From positions 1 to 12,652 of the forward strand of contig WRNX01000029.1 of the NCBI GenBank assembly GCA_009776395.1: a stretch of 12,652 bases of DNA, written 5' to 3'. Every line of letters begins with the position of its first letter. Position 1 is the stretch's first letter. This document shows, piece by piece, positions 6,424 through 12,652 of the stretch. Below the pieces are notes generated by a model, which ran no database searches, was not told where the DNA came from, and was given only the letters and a program-made list of their open reading frames with translations. Source of the stretch: Lentimicrobiaceae bacterium (GTDB lineage Bacteria > Bacteroidota > Bacteroidia > Bacteroidales > WCHB1-69). The position numbers and the translations under genes were made by a program.

Positions 6424-7083
6424 TTATATCGGTATATTTTTCAATTGTTGTGAAATAATTAGTTTGGGTTCGGTGGCAGCCTGCACCTCTTCTATCGAAA
6501 AATCCGGATGAATCTCTTTGAGAACAATTCCTTGTGGAGTAATCTCCATTACGCCCATTTCAGTAACAATGAGGTTTACCTGTCCTTTTGCAGTGAGCGG
6601 TAAAGTACATTTTTTTAAAATTTTATGTGCACCTTTTGCGGTGTGTTCCATGGCTACAATTACATGTTTAGCACCAACCAAGAGATCCATTGCGCCGCCC
6701 ATACCGGGTGTAAGTTTTCCCGGAATCATCCAGTTGGCTAAGTCGCCGTTTTCGTCCACTTGCATAGCACCGAGAATAGTGGCGTCCACGTGTCCGCCGC
6801 GAATAATAGCAAACGATTGTGCCGAAGAAAAGGAGGAAGCGCCAGGTTGCGCTGAAATATAACCGCCACCGGCATTTACTAAGTGCGCTTCTTCTTTACC
6901 AGCCTCAGGAGTAGGACCCACGCCAAGCAAGCCATTCTCTGATTGCAATACTAATTCAATATTTTTCGGTAAATAGTTGGGAACCAATGTAGGAAGTCCA
7001 ATTCCTAAATTTACGACATCTCCGTTTTTAAGTTCTTTTGCCACTCTTTTGGCAATTACTTCACGTATTTGATCTTTATCCAT
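6424..7083 (-). CDS. scoB: 3-oxoacid CoA-transferase, subunit B
   Basis: Beta subunit of a family I CoA-transferase (succinyl-CoA:3-oxoacid or acetate/butyrate:acetoacetate type). These enzymes move CoA between a thioester and a free acid through a glutamyl-CoA intermediate. The protein is 219 aa, normal for the subunit. The active-site motif SENG lies at residues 48-51 with the catalytic glutamate at Glu49, after the glycine loop NLGIGLPTLVP (25-35). A conserved GGGYISAQPGASSF block and an IPGKLTPGMGGAMDL block follow. The acyl specificity (ScoB versus AtoA) cannot be read from the sequence. The partner A subunit is normally encoded immediately next to it; here the neighbours are rpsU, 160 bp downstream, and divergent dnaN, so it must be unlinked. 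The ATG at 7083 has no Shine-Dalgarno sequence. Confidence 0.9.
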   Translation of the reverse strand: MDKDQIREVIAKRVAKELKNGDVVNLGIGLPTLVPNYLPKNIELVLQSENGLLGVGPTPEAGKEEAHLVNAGGGYISAQPGASSFSSAQSFAIIRGGHVDATILGAMQVDENGDLANWMIPGKLTPGMGGAMDLLVGAKHVIVAMEHTAKGAHKILKKCTLPLTAKGQVNLIVTEMGVMEITPQGIVLKEIHPDFSIEEVQAATEPKLIISQQLKNIPI

Positions 7084-7107
7084 ATCTTTTTAAATTAATT
7101 TATTTTT

Positions 7108-7140
7108 TTGTGCAAAGAAACATTATTTTTTTTATTTTTG
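7108..7140 (+). promoter_or_regulatory. dnaN promoter: TTG, 22 bp, TATTTTTG
   Basis: TTG at 7108-7110 and a perfect TAnnTTTG box, TATTTTTG, at 7133-7140 are separated by 22 bp, within the 17-23 bp spacing described for Bacteroidota promoters. Transcription would start near 7146, leaving a leader of about 22 nt before the dnaN ATG at 7168. This is the only promoter in the window with both elements. Confidence 0.6.
7113..7120 (-). promoter_or_regulatory. Candidate -7 box TTTCTTTG for scoB
   Basis: The minus strand reads TTTCTTTG followed by CAC, seven of eight positions away from ideal only at the A of TAnnTTTG. It lies about 30 bp before the scoB ATG. A weak assignment based on position and near match. 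Confidence 0.3.
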
Positions 7141-7167
7141 CCACCCTAACAATTAATCCCAAAAAAT

Positions 7168-8298
7168 ATGAAATTTATTGTATCTCGTGATGTTTTGTAT
7201 AAAAATTTAAGTGCTATCAGCGGCGTTTTGGGCTCCAGTAGCACCTTACCTATCTTAGACAACTTCCTTTTCACCGTTGAAGGAGATATGTTAACCCTTA
7301 TGGCTTCCGATTTAGACGCCACTATGACTGCAACTGTTCAACTTACCAATGTGGAAGGGGAAGGCGCGGTTGCCATTCCATCAAAAACCATTTTGGAAAC
7401 CTTAAAGTTAATGGATGATACACCTGTCGTTTTTGATATTGATATGGAAAATTATATTCTTAAATTTTCAGCAGTGAATGGCGAATACGATTCCTCATGC
7501 TTCCCCGGTGAAGAATATCCGGCAATGAAAACTATGGAAGAACCGCTGTCGTTTGATATTGAATCTTCAATTTTGCAACGCGCCATAAGTAAAACTTTAT
7601 TTGCTACCGGAAACGATGAACTTCGTCCTAATATGATGGGGGTGTTATGCGAGTTGTCTAATGAAGATATTACTTTTGTGGCTACAGATGCCCACAAATT
7701 AGTTCGTTATAAAAATATGTCTGTTAAAGTTGAGGATAATATTTCGTTCATTTTACCAAAAAAACCAATTACTCAACTCAAATCTATATTAACAGGAGTA
7801 AATGAAAAAGTAAAAGTAGAATATACTACCAATACCCACCATATTCGCTTTTCATTTGGAAATATTGTGTTGTTTTCTTCTTTAAAAGAAGGAAAATTCC
7901 CTGCATATCAGGCTGTTATTCCGGTAGATAATCCTAACATTTTTGAGGTAAATAGAAAAGATTTTCATAAATCAATATGTCGTGTGGGAATCTATTCCAA
8001 TCAATCTACCTATCAAGTAAGAATTTCACTCTCTGATGAAAAAACGGTGATTACTGCTGAGGATTTAGATTTTTCTAATAAAGCCGAAGAAGATATCAAA
8101 GGATCTTATACCGGTGAAACTATGGATATTGGTTTCAATTCCAAGTTTTTGCGTGAGATGTTAGAAAATTTGGATTCAAATGAAATAGCGCTCAAAATGT
8201 CAATGCCCAACAGAGCCGCATTGCTTATTCCTACCGAACAGGATGCACCGGATGAAGACTTGTTGATGTTGATTATGCCGGTGATGTTGAATGTGTAA
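7168..8298 (+). CDS. dnaN: DNA polymerase III beta subunit (sliding clamp)
   Basis: Beta clamp of 376 aa, close to the 374 aa usual in Bacteroidales. It forms a ring-shaped dimer that tethers the replicative polymerase and other clamp-binding proteins to DNA. The N-terminal FIVSRDVLYKNLSAISGVL with PILDNFLF and ASDLDATM, the central RPNMMGVL and FVATDAHKLVRY blocks, and the C-terminal tail LLMLIMPVMLNV all follow the family. Three repeated clamp domains of about 120 residues fit the length. The ATG at 7168 opens directly after a good promoter, without a Shine-Dalgarno sequence. It is divergent from scoB. In many Bacteroidales, as I recall, dnaN is followed by a 3'-5' exonuclease and coaBC; here a 412 bp spacer and a giant surface protein follow instead. 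dnaA and an origin are not seen. Confidence 0.97.
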   Translation: MKFIVSRDVLYKNLSAISGVLGSSSTLPILDNFLFTVEGDMLTLMASDLDATMTATVQLTNVEGEGAVAIPSKTILETLKLMDDTPVVFDIDMENYILKFSAVNGEYDSSCFPGEEYPAMKTMEEPLSFDIESSILQRAISKTLFATGNDELRPNMMGVLCELSNEDITFVATDAHKLVRYKNMSVKVEDNISFILPKKPITQLKSILTGVNEKVKVEYTTNTHHIRFSFGNIVLFSSLKEGKFPAYQAVIPVDNPNIFEVNRKDFHKSICRVGIYSNQSTYQVRISLSDEKTVITAEDLDFSNKAEEDIKGSYTGETMDIGFNSKFLREMLENLDSNEIALKMSMPNRAALLIPTEQDAPDEDLLMLIMPVMLNV

Positions 8299-8561
8299 CA
8301 AGACAGCTTTGCTTTTAAACTTATATTTCAAAACTATGGATTGGTGAGGTTTTAGATTTGCAGTAATAAAATCATCTTTACCTTCTTTTCCTATAAACGG
8401 TCAAACGCTTTCTTTTGGGCTATCTCTTTGGCTATCTCTTTCCAATCAATTAACATATTGAAATGTATTCTCGCGAATACGCCTTTCTACGTAATTGCTT
8501 GCAAAACTCGTCTGGCTATCTTTTTGGTAAAAAAAAAATATAAGATACAAATCCTTTCTCC

Positions 8562-8582
8562 CAATTTTCAATTTTCAATTTT
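8562..8582. repeat. Triple heptamer CAATTTT
   Basis: Three perfect head-to-tail copies of CAATTTT at 8562-8568, 8569-8575 and 8576-8582. The 7-bp period matches the separate CATTATT array at 3000-3034. Confidence 0.75.
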
Positions 8583-8600
8583 AAATTCTCTATTATTTTT

Positions 8601-8630
8601 ACCGTTCATGCACAAAATACGACCGTTCGT
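8601..8630 (+). promoter_or_regulatory. Candidate LytTR response-regulator binding site
   Basis: ACCGTTCAT (8601-8609) and ACCGTTCGT (8622-8630) are direct repeats separated by exactly 12 bp. Both match the published LytTR consensus [TA][AC][CA]GTTN[AG][TG] at every position, and 12-13 bp is the reported spacing. Similarity continues past the 9-mers (TGCACAAAAT versus TGCAGAAAAT). The site ends 32 bp before the -7 box of the surface-protein gene, the usual place for an activator. No regulator gene is in the window. Confidence 0.6.
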
Positions 8631-8640
8631 GCAGAAAATG

Positions 8641-8733
8641 ATAAGTGTAATAAAAATGAAAGTATGTTTGCAGACGAAATTTTAAATATTATCACTAAAA
8701 AAGTATCAAAATGAGAAACATCATTACACTTAT
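8641..8733. repeat. 11-bp perfect inverted repeat around promoter and start codon
   Basis: ATAAGTGTAAT (8641-8651) is the exact reverse complement of ATTACACTTAT (8723-8733). The 71 bp between them contain the -7 box at 8663-8670 and the start codon at 8711. The right arm lies in the signal-peptide codons. The left arm is upstream of the expected transcript, so this is not an mRNA hairpin from that promoter. Confidence 0.55.
8663..8670 (+). promoter_or_regulatory. Bacteroidota -7 box TATGTTTG for the surface-protein gene
   Basis: Perfect TAnnTTTG match. The predicted start near 8676 gives a leader of about 35 nt. No TTG occurs 17-23 bp upstream, which agrees with dependence on an activator bound at 8601-8630. 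Confidence 0.55.
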
Positions 8734-11700
8734 TACGTTTTTTATTTTTCCATTCATTGCGCAGGCGCAATTTTCGGGTGGAAACGGCACAGCAAGCGCT
8801 CCTTACCTCATCACTACCGCAGCACAACTTGCACAGTTGGCAACGTATGTGAACGAAGGGAATGCAACGTATAACGCAAGTTATTACAAACTTGAAAACA
8901 ACCTTGATCTTTCGGGCTATCAATCCGGTTCGGGCTGGACACCTATTGGAAACAGTACCAATCCGTTTAAAGGAGATTTTAACGGAGATGGTCATATAAT
9001 TACAGGACTGTATATAAATCTAAATACAACTTCTTCTGTCGTAGGATTATTTGGATATGTGTTTTCCGGTGCAAATACTTTTAATAGTACTCATATCCAA
9101 AATTTAGGTGTGGAAGGGGTAAATATTTCCAGTACTCAATCTGATGGTGTAAATATTGGTGCTTTAGTAGGATCAATACGTTATGGCGATATATCTTGCT
9201 GCTACACAACAGGAACTGTTATTGGAAAACAATTTCCCTTATCGGGGTCATACGGTTCTCCCAGAGTCAGTGGATTGGTGGGAAGCAGTACTAACACCTA
9301 CATCTCTAATTGCTACACTATGGTAAATGTTACGAGTGAGGGATGGAGCAGTTCGTCATCAGGTGTGGTAGGATCATTAGATGATTCTTTTTTGACTAAT
9401 TGTTATGCAACAGGAGACCTAACCACTGTAGCTAATAGTTATCAAGGTAGAATTGCAGGGATAGTGTCATATGCAACACTGTCAAATCATGGAGAATTAT
9501 CAAATTGTGTGGCACTTAATAATTATTTAACTATTAATAATGGAAGTATGGGGAGAATAGCAACATACTTAACCGGCACTGTTTCTAATAATGCTGCATA
9601 CGACTACATGAATGGGCACAACTACTGGGAACCAGTGGGTGGAAATACCATAAACGGTTTAGATATGACCATAACGGAAATTAGAACAGACGGCACTCTG
9701 GGCGGACGCTTCAACCCTCCGGTTTGGACAGTTGAAAACGGAAAACTGCCCGGATTATTCGGACACACCGTTGATTTACCGGAACATTTGGCATTGCTTT
9801 CTCCCGTCATCATTACTACAACTCTTCATGACGGAGGTATCGGAATACCTTATACCTATTATCTTTATGCTACCGGTTCAACTCCCATAACTTGGTCGTT
9901 AGATAATGGCAATTTGCCCACAGGGTTGGAACTATCTTCAAACGGTGTCATTTCAGGCATACCATCTGCGACGGGAACATTCAACTTTACAGTGAAAGCA
10001 ACCAATAGTGAAGGCAGCGGCACAAAAGCGTTATCCCTGGTTATCAAAAACACATTAGACCCACCAATTTATCATGATGATGATAAGGAAGGATTGCGTA
10101 TGTTTTTAAGACAACCCTCTTTCGTGGAAGGAAAGATAAACGGCGAAAGATTAGGATTGGAAATTAGCGATACGTTAAATTGGCACATTGAAGAAGCGTG
10201 GGTAAGTAAAGTGATAAACATTACATGGAACACGCAGGCCCCCAAAAGAATAGATTATATTGGATGGTCAACCAGCACTAATATTCCAGGAAATGCTTGG
10301 GAAGGCAAAAGCCTTGCAGGAAATTTAGATGCCCGAAAATGGAGCGCCATCCGCCAGATTCACTGTTATAATAATCGTTTGAACAGCGTAAATGTTAATG
10401 GATTAAGTAACTTATTGTTTTTAAATGTATGGATGAACAATGAACTCAACAGCATTGATGTAACCGGTTGTGGTAATATGCAAATATTGTACTGTTACAA
10501 TACCAATATAGCTTCCATTAATCTCAGCGATTGCAGTAGTTTAGGCGCCATACAGATACAGTCAAATCAATTAACACACTTAGACTTAAGTGCGGCTCCG
10601 GGTTTGGTAGATTTACGTTGTAACGAAAACCTTATTACAGGTTTAGATCACTTAATCTTACATCCTGCAACCACTTTGTCGTATATACAATGTAGCCAAA
10701 ATTACATGAAGCTGACAGATTTGTGTGTATTATCCCAAAGAACAAATAATCCTCCGGGAATTGACAATATGTTAGGCTATCAATTTATGTTGAAACAAAT
10801 AGTAACAATTGGAAAAGAACTTGATTATTCGGATCAGATATCTGTTTGTGGCGGAACCACCACTTTTAAGGTAGAAATGGGTTATCCGCAATCCTTTGGA
10901 GGGTGGTATTGGACCGATGCCCCAGCGGCAAATTATACTATAACCAATGGTAAAATTAAATTTAATCAACATCTTTCTCCACCATACGTTTCCTACCTAC
11001 TATGGCTCACCAACGACGCTATTCCGTCTTACCCTCAAGTTGCAGCCATGTATGGTAGGATTGATATCGTTGAAACAGATAACTATTTATCAAATCTCAC
11101 CGTAACACCGGGCGTACTAACACCTGCTTTTGACATTGAAACACAGAACTATACGGTTAATGTGTCCAATAGCGTATCTCAGGTTACCATTACGGGAACT
11201 GCAAATGACCCCCAAGCAACGGTAACGGGCAATGGGCTGAAGCCCATTGTCGTTGGCGAAAATGTTTTTACTATTACCGTAACGGCTGTGGATGGCGTAA
11301 GTACAAGGATATACACAGTAACGGTAAACCGTGCAGTCCCCGGTAACGATGCAACCCTGACAAACCTAACCGTATCACCCGGCACACTAACGCCGTCATT
11401 TAACAGCAATATTTATAATTATACCGTAAATGTGGCATATACCGTAACTTCTATTACCATTACGGGAACTGCAAATGACCCCCAAGCAACGGTAACGGGC
11501 AATGGGCTGAAGCCCATTGTTGTGGGCGCCAATGCTTTTACCATCACTGTAACCGCAGAGAATGGTGTTACCACACAGAATTACATAGTAACAGTAAATC
11601 GTGCAGCCCCCAGTAACGATGCAACTCTGTCAAATATTACGGTATCACAAGGCGCATTAACCCCTGTATTTAACAGTAATACTTATAATTATACCGTAAA

Positions 11701-12652
11701 TGTATCCAACTCGATAACTTCCATTACCATTTCGGCAACCACCTCCGACCCGAATGCAACCATAAGCGGCAATGGGGTGGGTACACACACGTTAGTGCTT
11801 GGCGCCAATGTTTTCACGATCACCGTAACAGCACAGGATGGCGTTACCACACAGAATTATGTGGTAACCGTAAATAGATTGGCAAACAGTGTTGCCACCT
11901 TATCCAACATCACTGTTTCGCCCGGCACACTAACCCCTGCATTTAACAGTAATACCTATAATTATACAGTAGATTTGGCATATACCGTAACTTCCATTAC
12001 CATTTCGGCAACCACAACCGATCCGAATGCAACCATAAGTGGCAACGGGGTAGGTACGCATTCGCTAACGGTGGGCGCCAATCTTTTCACTATTACCGTA
12101 ACGGCGCAAGATGGTGTTACTACGCAGAATTATACGATAACGGTAAACCGTGCCGCCCCCAGTACAGATGCCACCTTAATGAGCCTCACCGTTTCGCCCG
12201 GAACACTAACCCCTGCTTTTAACAGTAATACTTATAATTATACGGTAGATTTGGCATATACAGTTACAGAAATTTCCATTTCGGCAACCACCTCCGATCC
12301 GAATGCAACCATAAGTGGCAACGGAATAGGTACGCATTCGTTAACGGTGGGCGCCAATCTTTTCACGATTACCGTAACGGCGCAAGATGGCGTTACCACA
12401 CAGAATTATGTGGTAACTGTAAACCGCGCCGCCCCCAGTACAGATGCCACCTTAATGAGCCTCACCGTATCACCCGGCACACTAACCCCTGTGTTTAACA
12501 GTAATACTTATAATTATACCGTTGATGTGGCATTTACGGTTACAGAAATTTCCATTTCGGCAACCACCTCCGATCCGAATGCAACCATAAGTGGCAACGG
12601 AATAGGTACGCATTCGCTAACGGTGGGCGCCAATCTTTTCACGATTACCGTA
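8711..12652 (+). CDS. Giant secreted surface protein: GLUG, putative Ig, LRR-like and cadherin-like repeats (3' end missing)
   Basis: Open for 1,314 codons to the right edge without a stop. Order of parts: Sec signal peptide (1-20, cleavage after AQA); a GGNGTASAPYLITTAAQLAQL block that often opens GLUG proteins; a GLUG-type region (about 95-280) with GLFG, ALVGS, GLVGS and GVVGS and several NCYxT turns; a putative Ig (He_PIG-like) domain at about 373-447 with WSLDNGNLPTGLELSSNGVISG; a linker of about 100 residues; LRR-like repeats at about 550-657 with N-rich turns such as SNQLTHLDLS; an unassigned segment; then six cadherin-like beta-sandwich repeats from residue 793. This architecture fits an adhesin or matrix protein outside the cell. 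A type IX sorting domain may lie beyond the window, but that is inference. The ATG at 8711 gives the signal peptide directly. I read the frame codon by codon and found no frameshift. Confidence 0.9.
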   Translation, partial: MRNIITLITFFIFPFIAQAQFSGGNGTASAPYLITTAAQLAQLATYVNEGNATYNASYYKLENNLDLSGYQSGSGWTPIGNSTNPFKGDFNGDGHIITGLYINLNTTSSVVGLFGYVFSGANTFNSTHIQNLGVEGVNISSTQSDGVNIGALVGSIRYGDISCCYTTGTVIGKQFPLSGSYGSPRVSGLVGSSTNTYISNCYTMVNVTSEGWSSSSSGVVGSLDDSFLTNCYATGDLTTVANSYQGRIAGIVSYATLSNHGELSNCVALNNYLTINNGSMGRIATYLTGTVSNNAAYDYMNGHNYWEPVGGNTINGLDMTITEIRTDGTLGGRFNPPVWTVENGKLPGLFGHTVDLPEHLALLSPVIITTTLHDGGIGIPYTYYLYATGSTPITWSLDNGNLPTGLELSSNGVISGIPSATGTFNFTVKATNSEGSGTKALSLVIKNTLDPPIYHDDDKEGLRMFLRQPSFVEGKINGERLGLEISDTLNWHIEEAWVSKVINITWNTQAPKRIDYIGWSTSTNIPGNAWEGKSLAGNLDARKWSAIRQIHCYNNRLNSVNVNGLSNLLFLNVWMNNELNSIDVTGCGNMQILYCYNTNIASINLSDCSSLGAIQIQSNQLTHLDLSAAPGLVDLRCNENLITGLDHLILHPATTLSYIQCSQNYMKLTDLCVLSQRTNNPPGIDNMLGYQFMLKQIVTIGKELDYSDQISVCGGTTTFKVEMGYPQSFGGWYWTDAPAANYTITNGKIKFNQHLSPPYVSYLLWLTNDAIPSYPQVAAMYGRIDIVETDNYLSNLTVTPGVLTPAFDIETQNYTVNVSNSVSQVTITGTANDPQATVTGNGLKPIVVGENVFTITVTAVDGVSTRIYTVTVNRAVPGNDATLTNLTVSPGTLTPSFNSNIYNYTVNVAYTVTSITITGTANDPQATVTGNGLKPIVVGANAFTITVTAENGVTTQNYIVTVNRAAPSNDATLSNITVSQGALTPVFNSNTYNYTVNVSNSITSITISATTSDPNATISGNGVGTHTLVLGANVFTITVTAQDGVTTQNYVVTVNRLANSVATLSNITVSPGTLTPAFNSNTYNYTVDLAYTVTSITISATTTDPNATISGNGVGTHSLTVGANLFTITVTAQDGVTTQNYTITVNRAAPSTDATLMSLTVSPGTLTPAFNSNTYNYTVDLAYTVTEISISATTSDPNATISGNGIGTHSLTVGANLFTITVTAQDGVTTQNYVVTVNRAAPSTDATLMSLTVSPGTLTPVFNSNTYNYTVDVAFTVTEISISATTSDPNATISGNGIGTHSLTVGANLFTITV
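11230..11249. repeat. REP-like palindrome in cadherin-like repeat 1
   Basis: CAATGGGC-TGAA-GCCCATTG: a perfect 8-bp stem with a four-base loop, inside the reading frame. It codes for the NGLKPIV part of the repeat, where units 3-6 have GVGTH-type sequence. Confidence 0.7.
11500..11519. repeat. REP-like palindrome in cadherin-like repeat 2
   Basis: Identical to the palindrome at 11230-11249 and exactly 270 bp downstream, inside the 67-bp stretch shared by repeats 1 and 2. It was therefore probably copied with the repeat rather than inserted twice. Confidence 0.7.

Larger units (their letters stand above)
8299..8710. other. Intergenic region with repeats and regulatory sites, no supported gene
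   Basis: No convincing gene is found in these 412 bp. GGCTATCTCTTT is tandemly duplicated at 8418-8429 and 8430-8441, with a variant, GGCTATCTTTTT, at 8514-8525. The heptamer CAATTTT is repeated three times at 8562-8582. The last 110 bp hold a LytTR-like direct-repeat pair and a -7 box. An 85-codon frame at 8428-8685 has no start signal, family resemblance or sensible composition, and it overlaps the regulatory sites. No clear terminator hairpin follows dnaN. Confidence 0.7.
11087..12652 (+). repeat. Six tandem cadherin-like repeats, 90-92 codons each
   Basis: Units begin at 11087, 11357, 11627, 11900, 12176 and 12452 (residues 793, 883, 973, 1064, 1156, 1248) with periods of 270, 270, 273, 276 and 276 bp. 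The last is cut by the window edge. The protein consensus is LSNLTVSPGTLTPAFNS, then NTYNYTV, DPNATISGNG, GANxFTITVTA, DGVTTQNY and VTVNR, which fits the cadherin-like beta-sandwich family (Pfam PF12733 as I recall). Units 1 and 2 share 67 identical bases (11184-11250 and 11454-11520), and units 5 and 6 are nearly identical over their second halves, pointing to recent duplication or conversion. Confidence 0.92.

Noticed and set aside
8601..8640. Possibility that the two direct repeats are a minimal CRISPR or an attachment site
   Set aside because: There are only two imperfect copies with 21-bp spacing, no spacers and no cas or integrase genes. The spacing and sequence fit a regulator site far better.
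8428..8685. Plus-strand open frame of 85 codons in the spacer before the surface protein
   Set aside because: Composition and product look random, it overlaps the LytTR-like site and -7 box, and no initiation signal is seen.
8606..8995. Minus-strand open frame of 129 codons
   Set aside because: Overlaps the signal peptide and N-terminal domain of the surface protein in antisense; its cysteine- and basic-rich product looks like a shadow.
11179..11409. Minus-strand open frame of 76 codons within the cadherin-like repeats
   Set aside because: Antisense to an uninterrupted repeat-coding frame; an effect of the repeat codon pattern.

Overview
The window reads as a piece of a Bacteroidota chromosome, most likely from the order Bacteroidales. 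The DNA is AT-rich. Several intergenic regions carry the Bacteroidota -7 promoter box TAnnTTTG, and most start codons have no Shine-Dalgarno sequence. The gene families also fit: DUF4831, a Bacteroidales-type cysteate synthase, bS21 and a GLUG/Ig/LRR/cadherin-like surface protein. Assignments rest on reading the translations and on family knowledge; no database search was run.

Layout. (1) 1-3536, minus strand: a divergent-side run read from right to left, comprising shikimate kinase (aroK, apparently without a standard start codon), type I asparaginase (ansA), a doubtful small ORF, a two-helix membrane protein and a DHA2-type MFS transporter cut by the window edge. (2) 3608-6011, plus strand: a two-gene operon with a DUF4831 exported protein and a cysteate synthase/threonine-synthase-like PLP enzyme. 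It diverges from aroK over a roughly 70 bp region in which promoters for both strands interleave, and it ends at a bidirectional hairpin terminator. (3) 6066-7083, minus strand: rpsU (bS21), with a clear Shine-Dalgarno sequence, and an orphan B subunit of a 3-oxoacid CoA-transferase. (4) 7168-8298, plus strand: dnaN. (5) 8299-8710: a 412 bp region without a supported gene. It holds short repeats, a pair of direct repeats that fits the LytTR-regulator consensus, and a -7 box. (6) 8711 to the right edge, plus strand: a very large secreted, multidomain surface protein. It has a signal peptide, a GLUG region, a putative Ig domain, LRR-like repeats and at least six cadherin-like repeats, and it is still open after 1,314 codons.

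Most of the window is core metabolism and information processing: shikimate pathway, asparagine use, CoA transfer, ribosome and sliding clamp. The accessory part is the giant surface protein. Its promoter region suggests dedicated control by a LytTR-type response regulator, and its repeat array shows recent duplication, including a REP-like palindrome carried in frame in two repeats. The cysteate synthase suggests sulfonolipid (capnine-type) or related sulfonate metabolism, but this window contains no other gene of that pathway.
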